DNA from: DATKPC01 sp035524275
GTDB lineage: Bacteria > Pseudomonadota > Gammaproteobacteria > Burkholderiales > Burkholderiaceae_F
DNA length: 64,000 nt
Assembly: GCA_035524275.1 (NCBI GenBank)
Contig: DATKPC010000078.1
Span: forward strand, 10,232 to 74,231
Direction: 5' to 3'
Shown one piece after another: positions 42,899 through 51,947 of the stretch (positions are counted from its first letter, which is position 1; each line of letters begins with the position of its first letter). The position numbers and the translations under genes were made by a program. A model generated the notes under the pieces. That model saw nothing but the letters and a program-made list of their open reading frames with translations, was not told where the DNA came from and searched no databases.

Positions 42899-43261
42899 AT
42901 GCCGCAGAAGATTCTCATCGTCATCCACGCGCCACCCTACGGCAGCGAGCGCTGCCTTTCGGCGCTGCGCGTCGCCAATTCGCTCGCCGGGCTCGATGGC
43001 GACGAAACGCCCGACGTTCGCGTCTTCCTGATGTCCGACGCGACCGTGCTCGCGCTGCCCAACCAGCAGGACGGCGGAGGTAGCGGGTTGCAGAAGATGG
43101 TCGAGGAGCTGGTGTCGCGACGGGTCCCGATCGTCGTCTGTCGCACCTGCGCGTTGGCGCGCGGCCTCGGCGATTTGCCGCTGATCGCCGGCACGCGCAT
43201 CGGCACGCTGGCCGAGCTCGCGCAATCGACACTCTGGGCCGACAAGGTCGTCACGTTCTGA
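42899..43261 (+). CDS. DsrE-family protein
   Basis: 120 residues with the DsrE/DsrF-like fold: KILIVIHAPPYGSERCLSALRVANSLA, an FLMSDATVLAL segment, and VVCRTCALARGL holding the cysteines expected in sulfur carriers. AAAGGA lies before the ATG. DsrE-type proteins carry sulfane sulfur or act in small-molecule redox. Likely co-transcribed with the OsmC gene. Confidence 0.87.
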   Translation: MPQKILIVIHAPPYGSERCLSALRVANSLAGLDGDETPDVRVFLMSDATVLALPNQQDGGGSGLQKMVEELVSRRVPIVVCRTCALARGLGDLPLIAGTRIGTLAELAQSTLWADKVVTF

Positions 43262-43342
43262 CGCGATCGGGCGCGTCCTCGTCCACGGCCCGGTTGAATT
43301 ACGTCGCGAGCAGGCCCGATTTTCGTCCGAGGAGCCATCCGC

Positions 43343-44329
43343 ATGATCCGATCTGCCGCGCGCGCGGCCGTTGCCGCGAAAAGCCTTGCAACGTGGCTTG
43401 CCATCTGCGTTGCCCTTCTTGCGTCCGCGGTCGGATCGGCGAAGGCACAGCCCGTCGCGGAATCGAAGTCGCGACTCGATGTGATTGTCCTCGGTTCAGG
43501 GGGCCCCGGCGCGACGGGTCGCGCGGGGTCTGCCTATCTCGTCCTGCTCGACGGCATGCCCCGCATCCTCGTCGACGCCGGACCGGGCTCGTTCGTGAGA
43601 ATCGGCGAAGCCGGGGTCCCGTTGACAGCGATCGACACGATCCTGCTGACCCATCTGCACGCGGACCATGCCGGCGAACTGCCCGGAATCGTCAAGGCGT
43701 TGGCGGTGTCACGGCGGTCCAGGATCCAGTTGCGGGTCTTCGGTCCCGACGGCCGCGCCGCCGACGAATCCCACGCTGCATTTCCGTCCACGCGTCGATT
43801 GATCGACCTGCTCTTCGGGCCGGCAGGCGCGTTTGGATACTTGGCGAATTTTTCGGCACCGGTTTCCTTTGCGACAATGGACATTGCGACGCAGCGCGCC
43901 GGCGCGCCCCCCGTCGTGCAGTCGATCGTGAACGAAGGCGGGTTGACCGTACGCGCGATTGCGGGTCACCATCGCGACGCCCCATCGGTGATCTACCGGA
44001 TCGACTACGCGGGTCGCAGCGTGACCTTTACGGGCGACATCGACGCGAAGGGTCACGCCGCACTGCGTCGGATCGCGAGCGGCACCGACCTTCTGGTCTT
44101 CAACAGCGTCGTCCTGGATCCGCCGCTGTCCCCTGAAATCCTGTACACGCTCCATACGCCGCCCGGTGAGATAGGCGCCATCGCCGCCGATGCGCACGTC
44201 GAGCGACTTCTGTTGTCCCATTTGTCTCCGGCGACCGACGAACACCGCGATGCCGTACGCGAATCGATTGCACGGCGATTCGCCGTTCCGGTTGAATTTG
44301 CAAGCGACGGTGCACGAATCACGCCCTAG
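43343..44329 (+). CDS. Secreted metallo-beta-lactamase-fold hydrolase
   Basis: 328 residues. Signal peptide 1-36 (VGSAKAQP cut site), then the MBL fold with metal motif HLHADH (His104, His106, Asp108, His109), His in IAGHHRDAPS, FTGDIDAKG and HLSPATDEHRD. It is close to the AtsA/arylsulfatase or quorum-quenching-like MBL group. GAGGAG lies eight bases before the ATG. Third gene of a possible OsmC-DsrE-MBL unit (81 bases after DsrE). Confidence 0.88.
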   Translation: MIRSAARAAVAAKSLATWLAICVALLASAVGSAKAQPVAESKSRLDVIVLGSGGPGATGRAGSAYLVLLDGMPRILVDAGPGSFVRIGEAGVPLTAIDTILLTHLHADHAGELPGIVKALAVSRRSRIQLRVFGPDGRAADESHAAFPSTRRLIDLLFGPAGAFGYLANFSAPVSFATMDIATQRAGAPPVVQSIVNEGGLTVRAIAGHHRDAPSVIYRIDYAGRSVTFTGDIDAKGHAALRRIASGTDLLVFNSVVLDPPLSPEILYTLHTPPGEIGAIAADAHVERLLLSHLSPATDEHRDAVRESIARRFAVPVEFASDGARITP

Positions 44330-44679
44330 GACCACGCATGGGGTCAGCGGGATCCTCGGCGTATGGTTCTTTGGCGATATAGAAAAGCTCCAACGAGGTC
44401 GCCGACGCGATCGTCGCTGTGCCGCTGAAGTCGGGCGATGCGGTGCGCCAAGGCCAGCTGCTCGCGCGTATGCTCGGGACATCGTGGGCGCCACGCCCCG
44501 ATGGACGTGCTCGACGGCAATCGCAGGATGGTCGCGTAAAGACCGCCCTCTGCGCGAGGTGTTTTCGCCCGGTTGTGGCGTGTGTCGCGCAATATCGACG
44601 ATGGCGTTGGGGTTGCACTTGGCATCCAGTCGGTATCCGGCGCTGCAATGCGCGTCGAGCTCACAATGACGACGGACGT
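44330..44679 (+). other. Intergenic stretch with a possible gene remnant
   Basis: 350 bases before the response-regulator start. From 44383 to about 44500 the plus frame reads SSNEVADAIVAVPLKSGDAVRQGQ then LLARMLG, which resembles a biotinyl/lipoyl-like or HlyD-type hinge (KSGDxVxxGQ), but it is bounded upstream by TAG at 44380-44382 and loses protein-like composition after 44500. It may be a decayed fragment or chance. Confidence 0.4.
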
Positions 44680-45336
44680 ATGCCCATAACCGTGCTCCTT
44701 GCCGACGACCATCGGGTGCTCCGCGAAGGCCTGCAGTGCCTCCTGGAGACCGGCGATGAGATCAGCGTCGTCGGAACGGCCAGCGACGGCCTCGAAGCCG
44801 TCGAGTTGGCGGAGCGCCTGCAACCGAACGTCGTCGTCATGGACATCCTGATGCCGCGACTCAACGGCATCGATGCGACGCGTTCCATCCTGGTGCACCA
44901 CCCGGCAATGGGCGTCCTCATCCTCTCGGTGCAGTCCTCGAGCGACGTCATCGGGGCAGCCATCGCGGCCGGCGCGCGCGGGTATCTGCCGAAGGAATCC
45001 TCGGCCGCCGAACTGACGGCGGCAATCCGTGCGGTCGCTTCGGGCGAGCGGTTTTTCAGTGACGGAATTTCCCCACTCACGCAGGACTCCCATCGCGATG
45101 CCGCATCGATTCCGTCGCCGATGTGGGGGTTGACGCCGGCCGAGCGGGAGATCCTGAAACTCGTTGCCGACGGCCACACCAACATCCAGGCGGCACGTCT
45201 GATGGGCCTGTCGCCTCGAACGGTCGAGACCTATCGCTGCCGACTGATGGCGAAGCTGCAGCTGCGCACGCTGCCGGCACTCGTTCGATTTGCGATCCGC
45301 AACGGCATCAGCTCGCTGCACGACAAGCCGATGTAG
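44680..45336 (+). CDS. LuxR/NarL-type response regulator
   Basis: 218 residues from ATG 44680. Receiver with ADDH start (MPITVLLADDHRVLREGL), phospho-acceptor Asp55 (VVVMDILMPR) and KE in YLPKESSA, then a LuxR-type helix-turn-helix LTPAEREILKLVADGHTNIQAARLMGLSPRTVETYR. The frame extends upstream but the leading region is non-homologous. A PAS-histidine kinase begins 152 bases downstream, the likely partner. Confidence 0.92.
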   Translation: MPITVLLADDHRVLREGLQCLLETGDEISVVGTASDGLEAVELAERLQPNVVVMDILMPRLNGIDATRSILVHHPAMGVLILSVQSSSDVIGAAIAAGARGYLPKESSAAELTAAIRAVASGERFFSDGISPLTQDSHRDAASIPSPMWGLTPAEREILKLVADGHTNIQAARLMGLSPRTVETYRCRLMAKLQLRTLPALVRFAIRNGISSLHDKPM

Positions 45337-45488
45337 TGTCCGCACCAACGCAGCGCAGGGCCCGCATCGTCCCATCGTCGATGTCGTAGTTCTTCGATAG
45401 GCAGCCCCGGCATCGCGCGGTAAGCTCAATTTTCGCGGTCGAGCAAAGCAGGTCCATCAAAGCCTGGAAACGCGCGGACTCAACAAAC

Positions 45489-46991
45489 GTGCCGCACGAC
45501 AAAGCGTCGGATACCGACTTCGTCAAGCTGCTGCTCGAGCATTCGCCCGATGCCACGATCGTGACGGCGATCGACGGGCAAACCCTGTACTGGGGTCGCG
45601 GGGCGGAGTCGCTGTTCGGCTACCACGAGAGCGAAGCGCTGGGCCGGCGCCTCGTGGAACTCATCGTTCCGGAATTCCTGCTTGGCGACGAAGAGCGGGC
45701 CCTCGCCGAGACATTGACACGCGGTCAGTCGACACGCGAGTCGATTCGCAGGGCGAAGAGCGGCTCCCTGATCCACGTCGACGTTTCGCGGCGGGCCGTG
45801 CGAGGCGACCATGGCGCGCCCGAGGTCGTGGTTTCGGTGGAGAAGGACGTCACCGACCTGAAGGCATCGCGCGACGCGCGTCTCGTCGAAGCACGCTTCG
45901 GGAATCTTCTCGAATCCGTCCCGGACGCGATCGTGATGGTCAATTCGACCGGCCGCATCGTCTCGGCCAATGCGCACGCCGGCAGGATGTTCGGCTACGA
46001 GCCGCAGCGGCTGCTTGCGCTCCGGATCGAGGAACTCCTGCCGCAACGACACCGGGCGTCGCACATCGGCCACCGGGTCGATTTCTTCGCGCAGCCACGC
46101 ACGCGCGCGATGGGCGCCGGCCTGGAGCTCTTCGGCCTGCGTCGCGACGGCACCGAGTTTCCGGTCGAGATCAGCTTGAGCCCGATGCCCACGGAGGAAG
46201 GGGGCCTGCTCGTGATGAGCGCGATCCGCGATACCAGTGAGCGCAAGCGCTTCGAGGATCAACTTCGGGAAAAGAACGCCGAGCTGGAACGGGCGAACCA
46301 GGCGAAGAACCGGTTTCTCGCCGCGATGAGTCACGAACTGCGCACGCCGTTGAACGCGGTGATCGGATTCACCGGGACGCTGCTGATGGAACTGCCGGGT
46401 CCGCTGCTCCCGGAGCAGAAGCAACAGTTGCGCACGGTCCAGTCGAGCGCGCGTCACCTGCTGTCGTTGATCAACGACCTTCTGGACGTCGCCCGCATCG
46501 AAGCCGGCCGTATCGACCTGAAGCCGGAGGCAACGCGATGCGCCGACGTCATCGAGGAAGTCGTCGGATCGCTCGCGCCCCTGGCCCAGGCCCGCGGACT
46601 CCGCGTCAGCATCGAGGCGGCCGATCCGGAGTTGTCGCTGGTCGTCGACCGGCGCGCCCTGCGGCAGATCGTCCTGAATCTCATCAACAACGCGCTCAAG
46701 TTCACGGAGCGCGGTGGTGTCAGCGTTGCGGTGCGACGCGTCGCGCACGGCGATCGGTCGATGGTGGAGATCGCCGTCGCCGATACGGGGATCGGCATTT
46801 CCAGCGAGGACCGCCTGAAGCTGTTTGCGGCCTTCTCGCAGTTCGACCACGTCCGGCGTCGACCCTCCGAGGGCACCGGTCTCGGTCTTCACCTGAGCCA
46901 GAAGCTCGCCGAGGCGCTGCGAGGTCGTATCGAGGTCGACAGCGAGGTCGGAGCGGGAAGTACCTTCACGCTGGTGCTGCCGCTCGCCTAG
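45489..46991 (+). CDS. Two-PAS sensor histidine kinase
   Basis: 500 residues, start GTG 45489. Two PAS domains (about 8-128 and 138-258), then HisKA with His282 in SHELRTPLNAV and HATPase with LINNALKFTERG, ADTGIGISSED and GTGLGLHLSQKLAE. No TM helices, so cytoplasmic. The PAS domains could bind a small ligand, haem or flavin. Probably a pair with the upstream LuxR-type regulator. Confidence 0.92.
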   Translation: MPHDKASDTDFVKLLLEHSPDATIVTAIDGQTLYWGRGAESLFGYHESEALGRRLVELIVPEFLLGDEERALAETLTRGQSTRESIRRAKSGSLIHVDVSRRAVRGDHGAPEVVVSVEKDVTDLKASRDARLVEARFGNLLESVPDAIVMVNSTGRIVSANAHAGRMFGYEPQRLLALRIEELLPQRHRASHIGHRVDFFAQPRTRAMGAGLELFGLRRDGTEFPVEISLSPMPTEEGGLLVMSAIRDTSERKRFEDQLREKNAELERANQAKNRFLAAMSHELRTPLNAVIGFTGTLLMELPGPLLPEQKQQLRTVQSSARHLLSLINDLLDVARIEAGRIDLKPEATRCADVIEEVVGSLAPLAQARGLRVSIEAADPELSLVVDRRALRQIVLNLINNALKFTERGGVSVAVRRVAHGDRSMVEIAVADTGIGISSEDRLKLFAAFSQFDHVRRRPSEGTGLGLHLSQKLAEALRGRIEVDSEVGAGSTFTLVLPLA

Positions 46992-47056
46992 ACGATGCCC
47001 TGCCGCTCGTTCGCCAGCCGCCGTTCGACGATATCGAAGGCGCCCTGTCCATCGCA

Positions 47057-47731
47057 TCAAGCGTTTGCGGGACCGGCGCGCGACGTGAACTGCTGGATAT
47101 CGCCCGACGTCAGGACCCGCTTGCCGCGGAGCACGGGTACCGTCGAGAGCAAGGCCCACGCCACGCGACGGGCCTCGACCGGTCGGTAGTTCAGCGGCGC
47201 GAGCGAACCCAGCAGCCGGCCGATCCGTATGCCCCACTTCTCGCCGCCCCGTGACGGCTGATTCAATGCCTCGCGATCTCCGACCAGCAACGACGGGCGC
47301 GCGACGACGCAGGTTTCCGGCTTCAGCGCGTCGAGCGCCGCCTCCAGTTCGCCCTTGACGCGGTTGTAGAAGACCGCCGATCGGACATTCGCTCCCATGG
47401 CGCTGACGAGGCCGATCCGGCGAGCGCCTGCGGCCATGGCAGCACGCGCCACCGCAAGATTGGCATCGAAATCCACGGCGCGGAACGCCTCCGCGCTTCC
47501 GGCCTGCTTCATCGTCGTGCCGAGCGCAAGATAGACCTCGTCGACCGCCGGTAGCGCGGGCAGCGCGCTAAAGTCCACGCAATGCGCGGCCAGCTTCGGA
47601 TGCCGCACCGTCGGCTCGCGCCGCCCGAGCGCGTGCACCTCCGCCACGGACGCATCGTCCAGCAGGCCTTGCAAGAGGCTCGATCCCACCAGCCCGGATG
47701 CTCCGGCGATGACGACCTTGCGGTGGTTCAT
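47057..47731 (-). CDS. NAD(P)H-binding oxidoreductase (atypical SDR)
   Basis: 224 residues. Rossmann motif VVIAGASGLVGSSLLQGLL near the start, ALGRREP, LGTTMKQAGSAEAF and YNRVKGELEAAL. The pattern is that of the short atypical SDRs related to HTATIP2/CC3 and nucleoside-diphosphate-sugar epimerase-like proteins. GGGAG lies six bases before the ATG. Function unknown; it sits between kinase and lipase genes. Confidence 0.85.
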   Translation of the reverse strand: MNHRKVVIAGASGLVGSSLLQGLLDDASVAEVHALGRREPTVRHPKLAAHCVDFSALPALPAVDEVYLALGTTMKQAGSAEAFRAVDFDANLAVARAAMAAGARRIGLVSAMGANVRSAVFYNRVKGELEAALDALKPETCVVARPSLLVGDREALNQPSRGGEKWGIRIGRLLGSLAPLNYRPVEARRVAWALLSTVPVLRGKRVLTSGDIQQFTSRAGPANA

Positions 47732-47809
47732 TTCCAGCTCCCTGCCGACACGCCGGCCCGGCGCCGACGCCGGCGGCAGGCGTCGGCGCGACGCGCTCGA
47801 CGCCTAGCG

Positions 47810-48826
47810 CTAGCGGTCGTTGCGTCCGCGCAGGAAATGCAGCGCCGCGCGCCACGTCTCCGGCGAGTTCAGGATGCCGAGATGCGCCGCCTGCAGCACG
47901 GCGTCGTACTGCCCCTGGCCCGCGAGGTCGACGGTCGGCGCTCCGGAGAGCAGCGCGCTATCGGAAAAATCGTGCGGATTGCCATCGCGGTCCACGGCCG
48001 GCACGCCAGGCACCAGGCCATCCTGCGACGGCAGGTAGACGAAGTCGCCACTTTCCGGCGTGGCTCGCGCGACGTTGCGAATCACGAGGTAACGTGTCGG
48101 CCCGCGCGTCTCGCCGGCCGCGTTGAGCACCGTGAGCAGTTGCGTATGGTCCGAGCCATATTCCTCGCAGATCGCGCTGTCGGGAACGAAGCCGCCGCTC
48201 GCGGGCAACTGGAAATAGTTCGCGGCCGAAGGAGAACAATCGATGATGCCGTGATTCGGCCCGTCGATCGCCACCAGCGAACGCACGACGTCATACGCGT
48301 CGTCCTGCAGCATCCATTCCCGCGTGGCCGTGACGCCGAGGCTGTGGGCGACGATGTCGACGCGTTCCGCGCCGGTGTACTGCAGGACCGCACGAACGAA
48401 TGCGCGGATCAGCGGCACCGCGGCGGCCGTGCTGTGGCTGACGCCCGACTTGCGCGGGACCTCCTGCGCGAGGTCGCACTGGTCGCCCTGGTAGCCGAGC
48501 CCCCAGAGCTCGGCGGCGCGGTAGCCGTGCGACGCAAAGAATTGCGCCATGTTGTGCGCATACCCGAGCGGGTTGCAGGCGGTCGGGAACGGCGTGTCGT
48601 TGTTGCCGTGCAGGAAGATCACCGGTACGCGTTCGACATGGCCGCGAGCGCCGAAACCGATCACCGGGACGCCGAGATAGAAGTTATCGATCTGCGGAAA
48701 ATCGGAGGGCAACGACGTGCCGACCGTCGCAGCGCCCTGGCCCGCCGCGGCCGCGACGGCGAAGCCTGCAAAGCCCGCGACAGCGGCAATCCACGCGAGC
48801 ACCCTACGCCTCATCGAGCGTCTCAT
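47810..48826 (-). CDS. Secreted lipase/alpha-beta hydrolase (class 2 lipase-like)
   Basis: 338 residues from ATG 48824-48826, with GGGGAG six bases upstream. Signal peptide (about 9-28, VLAWIAAVAGFAGFAVAAAAG). Oxyanion region VPVIFLHGNNDTPF, nucleophile Ser162 in VAHSLGVT, Asp in AIDGPNHGIID and His in LQAAHLGILNSPETW. Cysteines around CNPLGYA, CDLAQEV and CSPSA may form disulfides. Likely a secreted triacylglycerol lipase or esterase. Confidence 0.86.
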   Translation of the reverse strand: MRRSMRRRVLAWIAAVAGFAGFAVAAAAGQGAATVGTSLPSDFPQIDNFYLGVPVIGFGARGHVERVPVIFLHGNNDTPFPTACNPLGYAHNMAQFFASHGYRAAELWGLGYQGDQCDLAQEVPRKSGVSHSTAAAVPLIRAFVRAVLQYTGAERVDIVAHSLGVTATREWMLQDDAYDVVRSLVAIDGPNHGIIDCSPSAANYFQLPASGGFVPDSAICEEYGSDHTQLLTVLNAAGETRGPTRYLVIRNVARATPESGDFVYLPSQDGLVPGVPAVDRDGNPHDFSDSALLSGAPTVDLAGQGQYDAVLQAAHLGILNSPETWRAALHFLRGRNDR

Positions 48827-48960
48827 CGATCGTCTCCCCCTTCGATGGTTGTCATCGGTTCGCCGCAACGCGGCGCCCGCGATATTGCGCCAGATCCGGC
48901 GCGAGCGGGTCGACCCGTGGTCGGAAACATCCCGGCCACCGGCGCAGAAGGTGCCCGCGA

Positions 48961-49257
48961 TCACGCGGTCTCGTCGGTTCGACCCCGCTCGCCCTCGTAA
49001 AGCGACGGCGTGACGCCGGCACGGCCGAGAAACGCCCGAAGATGCGTGATGGCATCGGCGCTGAGCACGTTGCTGTGGTGCGGCCGGTGCAGGATGCTTT
49101 CCATTCCGTTGAGGTGAACGCGGATCCGCGCGCCCGACAGCGTCTCGACGGCGGCTCCGACATGACGAAGCAGCGATTCGATTTCGCGCCAGTGCATGTT
49201 GCCGCTGGGTGGATCGTGAAAGATCTGGCGGATGACTTTGGCCTGATGGTGGCTCAT
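48961..49257 (-). CDS. HicA-like mRNA-interferase family protein, orphan
   Basis: 98 residues. MHWREIESLLRHVGAAVETLSGARIRVHLNG followed by LHRPHHSNVLSADAITHLRAFL matches the HicA/YcfA fold (dsRBD-like) with its conserved HRPH motif. HicA is a toxin that cleaves mRNA and is usually next to hicB; no HicB frame is adjacent. Chromosomal proteins of this solo type are common and often not proven toxins. GAGGG lies before the ATG. Confidence 0.78.
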   Translation of the reverse strand: MSHHQAKVIRQIFHDPPSGNMHWREIESLLRHVGAAVETLSGARIRVHLNGMESILHRPHHSNVLSADAITHLRAFLGRAGVTPSLYEGERGRTDETA

Positions 49258-49409
49258 GGTGCCCTCGTCGATTGGGGGGGTCCCGGAATCGGTCGTTCGA
49301 ACGCGCTGTTATTCCGCGGCTCGTGGCATGTTCGTCCCCTCCGACCGGCGATGCTTGAGCTACGTCAACGGCGCGTGGAAGCCGTCGGATTCGACGAGCG
49401 CGGTCACGT

Positions 49410-51062
49410 TCAGGGTGCGACGCCACGCTTGATCGCGCGGGCCAGCGGCTGCGGCATGCGCCCTATCGATTGCAGCAGGCGCAGCAGGACCTTCAGTTTG
49501 ACGCCCGAAAAGGCGCGCGGCACGACCGCCTCGATCAGGTGCGGGCCCGGCGCACCCAGCGCACGTTCCAGCGCCGCGGTGAATTCCTCGGCGGTCGCCG
49601 CGCGCGACGCCGCGACACCCAGGCCGCGGGCAATCTGGACGAAGTCGAGCGCCGGTTCCCGCAGGTCGAACTGCGCCCTGGCCCGCGGCCCGGCGGCACC
49701 GGTCCCGACGCGCTGCAGTTCGAGTTCCAGGATCCCGTAGGCGCCGTTGTTGAAGACGACCGACACGATGTCGAGGCGCTCCCGCGCCATCGTCCAAAGC
49801 GCCTGGATCGTGTACATCGCGGAGCCGTCGCCGACGAGCGCCAGCACGCGCCGGCGCGGGCAGGCAATCGCGGCACCCACGGACAGCGGCAGCGCCTGGC
49901 CGATCGCGCCGCCCGTCAAGGTCAGCACGTCGTGTCGCGGGGCACCCGCGGTGAACATCGGCAAGGTCGTCCCTGACGTCTGCGCCTCGTCGACGAGGAT
50001 CGCGTCCTCGGGCAGAAGGTGGCCGATCGCCTTGCAGACCTTCTCCGCCGTCAGCCTGCCGCGCGGCCTTCCAGGCCGTGCCGGCTGTTGCAAGGGCGGC
50101 GCGAGCCTGGCGGCGCCGAGGCGCTCGCAGAGGCTGTCGAGACTGGCCGCGACGTCCCGCTCGGCACTCACGAGTTCATGAACGGCACAGCCTTCCGGCA
50201 CCAGGTCGCTCCGTTTACCGGGGTAGGCGAAGAACGACGCTGGCGCCTTCGCGTCGACCAGCACGAGATGCTTGAACGCCGACAACTGCACCGATGCCAG
50301 TTCCGCGAGATACGCGATGCGTTCGACGCGCGGCAAGCCGGCGCCGCGCGCCAGCCGCGATGGGAACACTTCCGCCATCAGCCTGGCGCCGGTTCGAGCG
50401 GCGATGCGCGCGGCCACCAGCAAGTTCGGTTCCGCGAGCGCGCGCCCGCCGAGCAGCAACGCGCTCGGTTGGCCCGACGACAACACCTGCGCGATGGCGT
50501 CGATCACCGCGTCGTCGGCGCGCGGCGCCGGCACGCGGGAACCCGGCGCTACCGGCGTGCCGCCCTCGCCCCAGGACACATCGGCCGGCAGGATCAGCGT
50601 CGCCACCTGGCCCGGCGGCCCCATCGCGGCGGCGACGGCGCCGGCCACGTCCGCGCCAAGCTCCTCGGTGCGGTTCGACGTCCGGACCCAGGTCGAGACG
50701 TTGCGCGCCACCGTCTCGATGTCCGATTGAAGCTGCGCATCGTATTTCACGTGATAGGTCGCATGGTCGCCGACGATATTGACGACCGGCGTGCGGCCCT
50801 TGCGCGCGTTGTGCAGGTTGGCCAGGCCGTTGCCGAGGCCGCAGCCCAGATGCAGCAGCGTCGCGGCCGGCTTGCCCGCCATCCGTGCGTACCCGTCGGC
50901 AGCGCCGGTGGCGACGCCTTCGAACAGCGTGAGCACCGCGCGCATCTGCGGCGCCGCGTCGAGCGCGGCGACGAAGTGCATTTCGGACGTCCCCGGATTC
51001 GTGAAGCAGACCTCCACGCCCGCGTCGAGCAGCGTGCGCAACATCGACTGCGCGCCATTCAT
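49410..51062 (-). CDS. Thiamine diphosphate-dependent enzyme (acetolactate synthase/benzoylformate decarboxylase-like)
   Basis: 550 residues from ATG 51060-51062 (GGAG nine bases upstream). ThDP-binding family: catalytic Glu in LTLFEGVATGAADGYARM, central domain, and the C-terminal GDGSAMYTIQALWTMARERL...VVFNN metal/ThDP motif. It is usually annotated as acetolactate synthase large subunit, but no small subunit gene or FAD-site evidence is near, so decarboxylase or ligase activity on another 2-oxo acid is equally possible. Single gene. Confidence 0.88.
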   Translation of the reverse strand: MNGAQSMLRTLLDAGVEVCFTNPGTSEMHFVAALDAAPQMRAVLTLFEGVATGAADGYARMAGKPAATLLHLGCGLGNGLANLHNARKGRTPVVNIVGDHATYHVKYDAQLQSDIETVARNVSTWVRTSNRTEELGADVAGAVAAAMGPPGQVATLILPADVSWGEGGTPVAPGSRVPAPRADDAVIDAIAQVLSSGQPSALLLGGRALAEPNLLVAARIAARTGARLMAEVFPSRLARGAGLPRVERIAYLAELASVQLSAFKHLVLVDAKAPASFFAYPGKRSDLVPEGCAVHELVSAERDVAASLDSLCERLGAARLAPPLQQPARPGRPRGRLTAEKVCKAIGHLLPEDAILVDEAQTSGTTLPMFTAGAPRHDVLTLTGGAIGQALPLSVGAAIACPRRRVLALVGDGSAMYTIQALWTMARERLDIVSVVFNNGAYGILELELQRVGTGAAGPRARAQFDLREPALDFVQIARGLGVAASRAATAEEFTAALERALGAPGPHLIEAVVPRAFSGVKLKVLLRLLQSIGRMPQPLARAIKRGVAP

Positions 51063-51182
51063 CGTGCGCATCTCCGAAAAACCCGACGCGGGGCACCCGC
51101 CGAGCAACCGTCCCGCAGCGATCCTACCGAACCCGCGGCAGCGCCGCGACGACGGCCTGCGGCACGTTGCCGGGCGCGCCGA

Positions 51183-51755
51183 TCACTGCAGCGCGTTGCG
51201 CAGCGCGAGGCCGCCGAGCACCAGGAAGATCACGCACGCGATGCCGTGGACCGACCTCGTGGGCAGCCGCTTCGCGAAACGCTGACCCAGGTAGATCGCA
51301 GGCACGTTCGCGACCAGCATTCCCAAGGTCGTGCCGCCGACGACCGCGTAGAAAGCGTGGAACCTGGCGGCCAGCGCGACGGTCGCGACCTGTGTCTTGT
51401 CGCCCATCTCCGCCAGGAAGAATGCCACGGCGGTCGCGCCGAAGACGCCGAATCCGTCCTTCGGCGCGGCGACTTCGTTCGCGTCCAGCCGATCCGGAAC
51501 AAGGATCCATCCGGCCATCCCGATGAACGACGCGACGACGAGCCAATCCATGATTTTCGGGTTCAACGCGCCTGCGAGCCAGATTCCGACGGCACCGGCG
51601 CCCGCATGGTTGGCGAGCGTCGCGGCGAGGACACCCAGGACGATCGGAACCGGTCGGCGGTACCTTGCCGCGAGGATCAGCGAGAGGAGTTGCGTCTTGT
51701 CGCCGATTTCGGCAAGCGCGACGACGCTGCTGGATACGAGGAAGGCTTCGAGCAC
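51183..51755 (-). CDS. TMEM165/GDT1-family (MneA-like) manganese exporter
   Basis: 190 residues from GTG 51753-51755, with AGGAG six bases upstream. The two signature motifs EIGDKTQ (16-22) and EMGDKTQ (116-122) are present in a two-times-three TM layout. Bacterial members such as MneA export Mn2+ and are often controlled by a Mn riboswitch; I could not confirm such a riboswitch here. Confidence 0.93.
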   Translation of the reverse strand: MLEAFLVSSSVVALAEIGDKTQLLSLILAARYRRPVPIVLGVLAATLANHAGAGAVGIWLAGALNPKIMDWLVVASFIGMAGWILVPDRLDANEVAAPKDGFGVFGATAVAFFLAEMGDKTQVATVALAARFHAFYAVVGGTTLGMLVANVPAIYLGQRFAKRLPTRSVHGIACVIFLVLGGLALRNALQ

Positions 51756-51947
51756 GGGAATCTCCTGGACCGGCAAGCCGATGACCGCACGGTGCACCCG
51801 GTCCTCGCGAGGCGACGCGGCCAAATCATCGACTCGGCATCATCATCCAGGCGCCGCATCGGCCATGCCGGCGCATCGGCCGGCGCCCAATTCGTGATCC
51901 TTCCGTTCGAGATCGGCACGCGCGAGAACACGTGGCCTCGTCGCCGT

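Noticed and set aside
51756..51947. Possible yybP-ykoY manganese riboswitch upstream of the GDT1-type gene
   Set aside because: These riboswitches often precede this family, but I could not find the typical GGGGAGTAG element. A covariance search against the yybP-ykoY model would settle it.
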